Shown here piece by piece: positions 32,568 through 39,639 of a stretch of DNA of 64,000 nt. This stretch comes from a virus: positions 124,001 through 188,000 of the IMG/VR virus record IMGVR_UViG_3300007352_000001. One strand, given 5' to 3'. Both the position numbers and the translations under genes were made by a program. The notes under the pieces were generated by a model. It saw only the letters and a list, made by a program, of their open reading frames with translations. It was not told the DNA's origin and did not search any database. The stretch's first letter is position 1; every line of letters begins with the position of its first letter.

Positions 32568-33506
32568 ATGCGTCGACTGTGGTGGGTAGTCGCATTCGCA
32601 TTGGTGCTGCTGTTCGGCAGCATCGTCTTCGCCGGGCCGTCGAGCAGTCGCAGCGGTGGTGGGTTCGGCAGTTCGTCGCGTAGCGGGAGCTACAGCTCGC
32701 CCTCGCGCAGTGGGAGCGGTGGATTCGGGCGTTCGGCGCCAAAGGCAGCACCACCCGCTCGCGCGCCGTCGAGTGGTGGCTTTGGATCGTCGAAGCCAGC
32801 CGCACCGTCCGCACCAAAGGCCGCACCGCCAAGCAGTGGCGGATTCGGCTACAGCTCGAAGCCGAAGCCAGCTGCACCGCCACCGGCCGCAAGTAACAGC
32901 GGCAGTGGTGGGAGTCGTAACAGCAGCGGGTGGTCAGGTGGATTCGGGTCGTCAGCCAAGTCGGCAGCCGTCGGCGCCGCGGCTGGAGCTGCTGCAGCCT
33001 CCGCAGCGGGTGGGGATTCTGGGAGCACAGCGAGTGATCCTGCCACAGCACCAGCTGCGAAGCCGTACGGTGGATTCGGCGAGTCGGCGCCCAAGGCGGT
33101 CTCGGCGCAGAAGGCCACCGACCGCGCGCTGACGCAGATGGTCGGCAAATCGGGCAAGACCTACACGACCTCGCAAGAGGCTGAGGCGGATCTGCGCGCG
33201 AAACTCGCCACGGCCAAGCTGCCGACGGAGCCCGCCGATCGTCCCGACTTCGTGCCGTCGAGTTATTCGACGTCGGGACGCAACTACACGATCATCTTCC
33301 ACGACGGCGGGTACGGGTACTGGCGCGACGATGGGTTCTGGAACCCGTTGCCGGCCGAGGCGTACATCATCCGGGCGGCGCACTTAGCGGCGTACGGCTA
33401 TCAGCCGTCGGTGGTGATCAGCGGCGGCTCGGTGATCATCTTGGTCGCCGTCTTTCTGGTCGTGGGAATCGTCATCGCAATCATCATCTACCGCATCGTG
33501 CAGTGA
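32568..33506 (+). CDS. Exported low-complexity protein with C-terminal membrane anchor (312 aa)
   Basis: A signal peptide (RRLWWVVAFALVLLFGSIVFA) is followed by about 150 residues of Ser/Gly/Pro/Ala repeats built on GGFGSS and SGGFG units, a small folded region (FHDGGYGYWRDDGFW) and a C-terminal transmembrane helix (VIILVAVFLVVGIVIAIII). It should sit across or at the host inner membrane with a flexible extracytoplasmic stretch. ATG 32568 has GGAGGT seven bases upstream. It starts the gene set that includes PspA and flotillin homologues. Confidence 0.7.
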   Translation: MRRLWWVVAFALVLLFGSIVFAGPSSSRSGGGFGSSSRSGSYSSPSRSGSGGFGRSAPKAAPPARAPSSGGFGSSKPAAPSAPKAAPPSSGGFGYSSKPKPAAPPPAASNSGSGGSRNSSGWSGGFGSSAKSAAVGAAAGAAAASAAGGDSGSTASDPATAPAAKPYGGFGESAPKAVSAQKATDRALTQMVGKSGKTYTTSQEAEADLRAKLATAKLPTEPADRPDFVPSSYSTSGRNYTIIFHDGGYGYWRDDGFWNPLPAEAYIIRAAHLAAYGYQPSVVISGGSVIILVAVFLVVGIVIAIIIYRIVQ

Positions 33507-33518
33507 GAGGAGGGCAAC

Positions 33519-34100
33519 GTGGCACTACGAGCAGACCAGTTCCAACAGTTCTCAGCAGGCGATCTTCTCGTCCTGCGTGACATCCATGCCATGGAGGCGA
33601 CCGGCCAGGCCGAGTGGTCGACGCCGATCAAGACCGTGCGGCGTTGGCGCTGCCAGGGCGGACAGCTTCGGTACACTCTGGCTGAGATCGCGTACGAGGA
33701 CGCGCGCCTCGCGCTGATCATCAAAGAGGTTGGGGATGCCGCCGATCTCGTGGTCGGCCGCGTCTGGTCCGAGTACGTCGCGTCGACGCCGGACACAAGC
33801 GTACTGAACCTCTGGACGCCGAACGGCCGGCACATCGACTTCAGCCCAACGATGCGCGTGCAGATCGAGAACGAGGCCGTCGACTACGACCGGCTGCCCA
33901 ACTTCCCATTCTGGGATGCGCAACTGGAAGGTACGACGGACGAACCGTCTGCGATCTGCGAATACCGCGCGACGAAGGCCGAGCCGAGTGCGTGGAATCG
34001 CAACGCGCTGGTAGAGTACTCGCCGCTGGGCGGGCTCACGACGTTGTGGCTCGGCTGGGACATCAACCCGCGCGACGTCGACATGCTCGACCAGCGCTGA
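33519..34100 (+). CDS. Hypothetical beta-rich protein of the PspA-linked module (193 aa)
   Basis: A GTG-start protein with GAGGAGGG ahead of it. It is strand-rich with conserved-looking tryptophans (RRWRCQGGQLRYTL, RVWSEYVAS, LVEYSPLGG). In bacteria, DUF4178/YjfK-type beta proteins are encoded next to PspA homologues; this gene is in that position, but I cannot confirm the family by eye. Confidence 0.6.
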   Translation: MALRADQFQQFSAGDLLVLRDIHAMEATGQAEWSTPIKTVRRWRCQGGQLRYTLAEIAYEDARLALIIKEVGDAADLVVGRVWSEYVASTPDTSVLNLWTPNGRHIDFSPTMRVQIENEAVDYDRLPNFPFWDAQLEGTTDEPSAICEYRATKAEPSAWNRNALVEYSPLGGLTTLWLGWDINPRDVDMLDQR

Positions 34101-34133
34101 TCGCAACATCACATCAACGAGGAGGGCATGGGA

Positions 34134-34838
34134 ATGCGGCTACTCAATCGACTCAAGGACATCGTCACCGCGGTGCTCGATCAGCGCGTGCAGGAGGCCG
34201 AGTCGCAGAACGCTGGCGCGCTCGCGCAGCAAGACATCGGCCGGCTCGAAGAAGCCCTGCGCGAGTCGTCCGGCGCTGTTGCCTCACTGGGCGCCGAAGT
34301 GCAAGCACAGGCCGACCTGGAAGCGGAACTGCGCGGGGAAGTACAGCGCTGGCACGACGTCGCCAAGATCGAGGCCGAAGCCGGGCACGACGACACAGCG
34401 CGCCAGGCGCTGCAGCGCAAGCTCGACGCCGCGGCCGAACTCCAGGCGGTCTCGACCGGCTACGCGGCGTTGAAGGAACGCTTCGAGACGGCCAAGGGGC
34501 GCGTGCTGGAGAATGCCGAGCGTCTCCAGCAAGCGAAGTCGCGCGTCCGCACCGCCGTCGCGCGTGACCAGGCCGAGCAAGCAACCGCCGCGGCTGATCG
34601 CGCGTTCGGTGACCTCGGGGATCACGAAGACCTCTTCCAGCGCATCGACGTGATGGAGGATCACATCGAGCGTCGCGAGCGCACCAACGAAGAGGCGCGC
34701 AAGCTGGCCGATCAGATCGCCGGCAAGGATCTCCTCCGTGCGGCCGATCAGACGGCGCGCACGCGGGCGGTCGAGGACGAGCTGGCGGCGCTCAAGACCC
34801 CGCCGCCGGCCGCACCGGCGAGTTCACCGACTGCCTGA
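34134..34838 (+). CDS. pspA: PspA/IM30-family coiled-coil protein (copy 1)
   Basis: A 234-residue protein of the PspA/Vipp1 (ESCRT-III-like) type: N-terminal amphipathic helix (MRLLNRLKDIVTAVLDQ), then about 190 residues of continuous charged coiled coil with the QALQRKLDAAAEL hairpin typical of the family and a short Pro/Ala tail. PspA proteins bind stressed or remodelled inner membranes. ATG 34134 is preferred (GGAGGG seven bases upstream). A second copy lies at 38275. Confidence 0.75.
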   Translation: MRLLNRLKDIVTAVLDQRVQEAESQNAGALAQQDIGRLEEALRESSGAVASLGAEVQAQADLEAELRGEVQRWHDVAKIEAEAGHDDTARQALQRKLDAAAELQAVSTGYAALKERFETAKGRVLENAERLQQAKSRVRTAVARDQAEQATAAADRAFGDLGDHEDLFQRIDVMEDHIERRERTNEEARKLADQIAGKDLLRAADQTARTRAVEDELAALKTPPPAAPASSPTA

Positions 34839-34844
34839 GCAGCA

Positions 34845-36071
34845 ATGCTCGAAGACACTACAACCGGCGGCGCGGACCCTTCGCGCTCAGCCCTAGCTGA
34901 GTACCGTCGCCACAAGGTGACACGAGGCGATCTTCACCCGCCGCATGCGTACCAGCCGGTTGTAGAGGGGGAGGGTGGCGCATCCACCCTCCCCCGTCCT
35001 TCGGAAGGGAGTGAAACAGGACCAGCTCTTGGCCAAGTCAATCGCACCCAAGCCGTGCCGCTCGTGTACGTCACTGGGGAGGAGCGCAGGCAGCTGCTGC
35101 GCTACGCGTATATCGCTGCGCGGTTCGGCAACCAGCTCCTCACGTCCCAGTACGCGCAGTTCACCGCCCGACAGCAGATCGCGGCGCTCGCCGAGCAACA
35201 CCAGGTGCCTGAGAAAGAGCTGCTGAAGGCGTGGACGGTCTATCGGGACTTCGCCGACGAGCTGTCAGGCTACGTCCGCGATGCCGTGCAGCGGGAAGTG
35301 CAAGGGATCTGGAAGCGCCTTTTCAAAGACATCATGGCTGGCCGGCAGACGCTGGCCTGTTTCAGGATGCACCGGGCGCTCTCGATCCGCGGGCGCGGTG
35401 TCACGCTGTTCAAGGACCAGGACAGTGCGTACCACTTCACGTTCCGCTTCGGGCCACGGTCGGGTGCGCCGACCCAGCTCTCAGTGTACATGGACACGTT
35501 GTGCCGCAATCCGTTTCTCGAAGCGTTGCTCGACAAGCTGATCGACGGCACCACGTACGAGATCACTCACGCGACGATTCGGATCCCACGCACCGGCAAC
35601 AAGCTGAAGGTGCTGCTGGGTTACCGGAAACCGGCTGTCGCGCAGCTGGTGCATGAGACGCGAGCCTTGGTCGCGCTCGAAGCGGGCGTGCTCGTTGTGC
35701 GCTGCGGCTCGACCATGATGACGCTTGGGGACCGTGTCTACCGCCTCCGTGAGATGAAGCTCCACCTCGACGGGATCCAGCGGCGCTTGCGCGCCACGCT
35801 CAATCGTCGCAGCCGGCGTGGGGAGTATCGCCGCCAGCTCGCACACGCGCAGAGCTTCGAGGAGTGGGCGCGGACTCCACTGCATCAGCTAAGCAGTGAG
35901 ATCGTCACGTGGGCACAGCGAGCCGGGGCCGGCCAACTCGTCTATATGATGCCGAGCACGGCCGACCTGCCCTGGGCGACGCTGCATCAGCAACTGGAGT
36001 ACAAGAGCGCTGAGCACGGCATGCGGTACGAACGAAGAGAGACGAAAGTTGAAAAGTCTGACGAGCCGTAG
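34845..36071 (+). CDS. TnpB/Cas12f-like protein with inactivated RuvC (TldR-like)
   Basis: A 408-residue protein whose central and C-terminal parts follow TnpB/Cas12f: REVQGIWKRLFKDIMAGRQT and CFRMHRALSIRGRGVTLFK match the wedge segment, KLKVLLGYRKP precedes RuvC, ALVALEAGV replaces the RuvC-I GxDxG, REMKLHLDGIQRRLRATLNR is the bridge-like helix, GQLVYMM replaces the RuvC-II (I/V)xxE, and LHQQLEYKSAEHGMRY matches the LxxKAxxxGI helix. The protein ends there, so the zinc finger and RuvC-III Asp are absent. It should bind DNA/RNA but not cut. The first 70 residues span a 12-bp hairpin and may be untranslated. No transposon ends are seen. Confidence 0.7.
   Translation: MLEDTTTGGADPSRSALAEYRRHKVTRGDLHPPHAYQPVVEGEGGASTLPRPSEGSETGPALGQVNRTQAVPLVYVTGEERRQLLRYAYIAARFGNQLLTSQYAQFTARQQIAALAEQHQVPEKELLKAWTVYRDFADELSGYVRDAVQREVQGIWKRLFKDIMAGRQTLACFRMHRALSIRGRGVTLFKDQDSAYHFTFRFGPRSGAPTQLSVYMDTLCRNPFLEALLDKLIDGTTYEITHATIRIPRTGNKLKVLLGYRKPAVAQLVHETRALVALEAGVLVVRCGSTMMTLGDRVYRLREMKLHLDGIQRRLRATLNRRSRRGEYRRQLAHAQSFEEWARTPLHQLSSEIVTWAQRAGAGQLVYMMPSTADLPWATLHQQLEYKSAEHGMRYERRETKVEKSDEP
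34967..34995 (+). other. Perfect 12-bp hairpin in the 5' part of the TnpB-like ORF
   Basis: GGGGGAGGGTGG (34967-34978) pairs with CCACCCTCCCCC (84-95) around CGCAT, followed by CCTTCGGAAGG (34998-35008) and AGTGAAACAGG. Such structure is atypical of coding DNA and suggests an RNA element preceding the TnpB-like protein. Confidence 0.55.
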
Positions 36072-36125
36072 CAACAATCGTTGAGCCGGCTCGCACGGGG
36101 CGGGCCATTGTGGAAGGAGTGAGCA

Positions 36126-36737
36126 ATGATGCGGATCAAGATCGGTGAGGGTGACGAGGCCGACGACTACGGCGTCGGGTTCGGATACCAGGAGAAGCGG
36201 CGCGGCCGGACGCGGAAGCAGGGCGGAACCCCGCACTTGTCGGTCACAACGACGGCGATCGTCCAGCTGCCCAAGCGGTTCCAGTTTGCCGATGTGTTCG
36301 GCGTCGGGCCGCACCAGACGGACGAGGACGGCACTCTGCGCGGGGTCGTGACGATCCACGATGACGAGGGTGACCCGACGTTGACGGCCGAGGAACGCGC
36401 CAAGCACGCGTTCGTGGTCGAAGTCGTGCAACCGAAGGGCAAGGACGAGGCGCTCGATCGCGTCATGCTGATCGCCAGAACACGGTGCCACTCAGTGGCG
36501 GACGTCTACGATCGCGGCCGTGGCCGGCGCGGGGCGTTGCGCCGAGTGCTGACCGGGTTCAAGCAACTGCTTCCTGACGTCTATCTCGCCAAGGGCGATC
36601 GCCGCAGCGTACTCGCCAAGCAGATCTGGGCGATGTACTTCGACCGCACGCGGGACGGCGTCGAGTTTGGCATGCGCGGCCCGTTTCTGAAGACGGACAA
36701 GAAAGAGGCTGTGCTGGATCCCGCTCCTTTGGAGTGA
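36126..36737 (+). CDS. Hypothetical protein (203 aa)
   Basis: Starts with ATG 36126 behind AAGGAGTGAGCA. Glycine/aspartate-rich N-terminus, strand-rich middle, a basic helix (RRGALRRVLTGFKQL) and no recognisable catalytic site. Lies between the TnpB-like protein and RtcB. Its leader (36072-36125) contains a CAACAAT/ATTGTGG imperfect stem. Confidence 0.65.
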   Translation: MMRIKIGEGDEADDYGVGFGYQEKRRGRTRKQGGTPHLSVTTTAIVQLPKRFQFADVFGVGPHQTDEDGTLRGVVTIHDDEGDPTLTAEERAKHAFVVEVVQPKGKDEALDRVMLIARTRCHSVADVYDRGRGRRGALRRVLTGFKQLLPDVYLAKGDRRSVLAKQIWAMYFDRTRDGVEFGMRGPFLKTDKKEAVLDPAPLE

Positions 36738-36739
36738 CC

Positions 36740-38167
36740 ATGTCCTTGAAGTACCGCGCAGAGTTGCACGGGACGAACCACTACGTGTTGCCGCGCATCG
36801 GCACGATGCGGTGCGACGTGCACGCGTTCATGTCCCCAGAGCTGTACACGATCAGCGACGAAGGCACCTGGCAACAAGCCTTCGACGCTGCGTCGTACCC
36901 GAACGTGCGCGGAGTCTACCTGATGCCCGACTGCCATCTCGGGTACGGCATCCCGGTTGGCGGTGTAGTTGTCACCGACGGCGTGATCATCCAGTCGGGG
37001 TCGGGGTACGACATCTCATGCGGTGTCATCTACATGCGCTTGCCGGGAGTCACCGCAGCCGACGTCGTTGACTGGGAGCGCCGGCTGCGATGGGTGCGGG
37101 AAGTCGAGCTGCGGGTGGCCACTGGTGTCGGCCGGCACCGCCCGAAGCTCGCCCCCAAGATCACTGGTCGGATGATCGCCGAGGTCTTGCTCCACGGTGC
37201 CAAGCCCTTGGGCGTGTCGGCCGACGTGTGCGAGCGGCAGTTCATCCAGGTCGACGAGAAGCACTTCGACTCACAGCGGGTCGAGCGCGCCATCGAGCGT
37301 GCTGGCGACCAGCTTGGCTCGGTCGGCGGCGGCAACCACTTCATCGAGCTGCAGGTGGATCGAGACACCGGTGAGGTGTGGGCGATGGTGCACTGTGGCA
37401 GCCGCGGCTTTGGTTGGCAGACGGCCAACCACTTTTTCTTCGCGGGCGCGGAAGCGCGCGGCCTGCCGAAGAACCGGCGCGAGTCGTCGTGGCTGTACGC
37501 CGACGAAGAAGTCGGGAAGCAGTATTGGGCGCATCACAACGCGGCGGCGAACTACGCGATCGCCAACCGGCACATGATCGTCGAAGGCGTGCGCGAGGCG
37601 ACGCAGGAAGTGTTCGCGGCGAGCCCAGAGGTCTACTTCGAGATCTCGCACAACCTCGTGCAAGACGAGCGCGTGCTCGTGCCTGGTGCGGACGGCTCCT
37701 ACGAGTTTGTGCGTGGGTTCGTGCACCGTAAAGGCGCGACGCGCGCCTTCCCGGCACACCACCCCGATCTCGTCGGGACGAAGTGGGAAGAGACTGGGCA
37801 CCCGTGTCTGATTCCAGGCTCGATGCTCGACGGAGCTGCGATCTTGTTCCCGACCTTCCGCACGGTGGAGAGCGGGTTCTCAGTCAACCACGGCTCGGGT
37901 CGTGCCGTGGCGCGTGGACAGGCCAAGCGAGATCTCGAACCGCTGCAAGAGGACATCGACACCGAAATGCGGACGATCCGCCGCACAGTCGGCCCCGACC
38001 GGGTCGAGATCGTGGGCATTGTTGGCAACACAGCGAAGACGCCACTCGATGAGTGCGGACACGTCTACAAGAAGCTCGACCAGGTTGTAGGATCGCTGGT
38101 TGATGCCGGCGTGGCCACCGTTAGTGCGCGACTGTATCCCGTGGCGAACTTGAAAGGGACGGACTGA
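36740..38167 (+). CDS. rtcB: RtcB-type RNA-splicing ligase
   Basis: A 475-residue RtcB: MPDCHLGYGIPVGGV (about residues 62-76) with metal-binding Asp/Cys/His, GSGYDISCG (about 91-99), QLGSVGGGNHFIEL (about 193-206), HCGSRGFG, and the C-terminal HGSGRAVAR (about 386-394), whose His accepts guanylate. RtcB joins 2',3'-cyclic phosphate ends to 5'-OH ends, the products of anticodon nucleases, so it can repair tRNAs cut in anti-phage defence. ATG 36740 follows GGAG; the stop of the preceding gene overlaps GTG 36734. Confidence 0.92.
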   Translation: MSLKYRAELHGTNHYVLPRIGTMRCDVHAFMSPELYTISDEGTWQQAFDAASYPNVRGVYLMPDCHLGYGIPVGGVVVTDGVIIQSGSGYDISCGVIYMRLPGVTAADVVDWERRLRWVREVELRVATGVGRHRPKLAPKITGRMIAEVLLHGAKPLGVSADVCERQFIQVDEKHFDSQRVERAIERAGDQLGSVGGGNHFIELQVDRDTGEVWAMVHCGSRGFGWQTANHFFFAGAEARGLPKNRRESSWLYADEEVGKQYWAHHNAAANYAIANRHMIVEGVREATQEVFAASPEVYFEISHNLVQDERVLVPGADGSYEFVRGFVHRKGATRAFPAHHPDLVGTKWEETGHPCLIPGSMLDGAAILFPTFRTVESGFSVNHGSGRAVARGQAKRDLEPLQEDIDTEMRTIRRTVGPDRVEIVGIVGNTAKTPLDECGHVYKKLDQVVGSLVDAGVATVSARLYPVANLKGTD

Positions 38168-38274
38168 CGCTGGGCCTTGCTCGTGGTGGGGTGAGGTCCG
38201 GTTCTGCCCGAGGCGGTTGGTGTTGGGAAGAGCGCCAGCCGTCTCGGGTTCCACCGAGTGAAAGGAGGAGGGCG

Positions 38275-38937
38275 ATGGCTGTTCGTGATCGGGTACACCG
38301 ATTGGTCACCGGTGCGTTTCATCAGATGATCTCTGCGATCGAGAACCAGGCTCCAGATGCCGTGATGGAGCAGGCGATTCGCGAGGCTGACGAGGCAACC
38401 GAGGAAGCTCGCAGTGAGTTGGCGCAAGTGCTGACGCGACAGCATTTGGCGTCGTCGCGTATCGCACGCGATACGGACGCGCTGCGCGCACTGGACGCGC
38501 AGGTGCAGTTGGCTCTGAAGGAGAAACGAGAGGACCTCGCGCGCGAAGCAGTCGCGCGGCAACTGGACCTCGAAGCGCAACTGTCGGTCGTGCAGGAGGC
38601 GGCGGATCACGAAGCGCATGCACGCGCTGACCTCGAACGCATGATCCTCGCGCTCGATGCCCAGCGGCGAGAGATGCGCGAGGAGTTGGCAGCGTTCCGC
38701 GCTCAGCAGGACCGGGCCGTTCCAGGCGTTGACGCACCACCGATGGGTGGCGTCACGGGGACCGTCGCGGAGCAGCGGGCTCGCCGGGCGAAAGAAGTGT
38801 TCGGCGATGTCATGAGCCGGCAGACGAATCTCCCGCGGCCACTCGGGTCCACCAGCAAGCTCCAAGAGTTGGCGGACCTGGAGCGGACACATCGGATTGA
38901 CGAACGACTCGCTGCTGCGAAGGCACAGCAAGGTTAG
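38275..38937 (+). CDS. pspA: PspA/IM30-family coiled-coil protein (copy 2)
   Basis: A 220-residue, almost wholly helical protein: an N-terminal amphipathic helix (RDRVHRLVTGAFHQMISAIE), then the PspA-like DAVMEQAIREADEATEEARSE segment and a long coiled coil (EDLAREAVARQLDLEAQL). The Ala/Glu/Arg heptads match copy 1 at 34134 in kind but not closely in sequence. Directly followed, two bases later, by a YqiJ-like membrane protein and a flotillin, the same order as in bacterial pspA-yqiJ-yqiK-like clusters. Confidence 0.75.
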   Translation: MAVRDRVHRLVTGAFHQMISAIENQAPDAVMEQAIREADEATEEARSELAQVLTRQHLASSRIARDTDALRALDAQVQLALKEKREDLAREAVARQLDLEAQLSVVQEAADHEAHARADLERMILALDAQRREMREELAAFRAQQDRAVPGVDAPPMGGVTGTVAEQRARRAKEVFGDVMSRQTNLPRPLGSTSKLQELADLERTHRIDERLAAAKAQQG

Positions 38938-38939
38938 CC

Positions 38940-39626
38940 GTGACTTCCTTCACCTTCCTGCTGCAGGCGGGCGTGTGGCCGTTCACGGCAAGCCTGTCCT
39001 TGGTCGTGGTGCTCGCGATCTTGGAGTTCATGACGTACGTGGCAGGCCTTGGTGGAATCACGCATGCATTCGAGCACGCCTTTGGTGTCGATCTCGATGG
39101 CGACTTCGACATGGCGCACCCAGATTTCTCTCACGGGGGCGTCTTCGTAAAGGCCGTGAACTGGGCGCGGGTGGGAGAACTTCCACTGTCGATCTTACTG
39201 ATCACGTGGTGGTTCCTCTTCGGCATCGTGGGGGTGGGGGCACAATACGCGTCGTCGATCGTGCTTGGTGGTGCCACGATGCCGTTTTGGATCGTGGTCT
39301 GGCCAGTGATGGCCGTGTCGATTGGCGCGTACCGAGGGTGCGCGCGGATCTTTGTGCGGGTCTTGCCGACTGATGTCGAGACGTACGCGGTCGAGCCGTC
39401 GTCGTTCGTCGGAAGGACGGCAACTGTGGTCATGGGTACGGCGACCGTGACCGCCCCTGCTCAAGCTCGCTTGGTGGATCAGTACGGGAACGCGCACTAC
39501 GTCATGGTCGAGCCGAGCGATCCAGAGCAGGCGTTCGCGCCTGGTGCCACCGTGCTGCTTGTTGAACAAAACGACGCGGTATTCCGCGTTATCAACCCGC
39601 CGAGCGCACTGTTACTCGGCACGTGA
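38940..39626 (+). CDS. YqiJ/NfeD-like membrane protein with OB-fold tail
   Basis: A 228-residue protein with hydrophobic helices at about residues 5-35, 78-105 and 112-130 and a C-terminal soluble beta domain (VGRTATVVMGTATVTAPAQA, then strand pairs) that fits the OB-fold of YqiJ/NfeD proteins, partners of flotillins. The short loops carry a His/Asp-rich segment (FDMAHPDFSHGG). GTG start two bases after PspA copy 2. Expected to be in the inner membrane next to the flotillin encoded downstream. Confidence 0.75.
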   Translation: MTSFTFLLQAGVWPFTASLSLVVVLAILEFMTYVAGLGGITHAFEHAFGVDLDGDFDMAHPDFSHGGVFVKAVNWARVGELPLSILLITWWFLFGIVGVGAQYASSIVLGGATMPFWIVVWPVMAVSIGAYRGCARIFVRVLPTDVETYAVEPSSFVGRTATVVMGTATVTAPAQARLVDQYGNAHYVMVEPSDPEQAFAPGATVLLVEQNDAVFRVINPPSALLLGT

Positions 39627-39639
39627 TGGGGGAGAGCTG

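Noticed and set aside
34845-36071. Complete IS200/IS605-type insertion sequence.
   Set aside because: No TnpA gene and no recognisable left/right end hairpins flank the TnpB-like gene, and its catalytic residues are lost.
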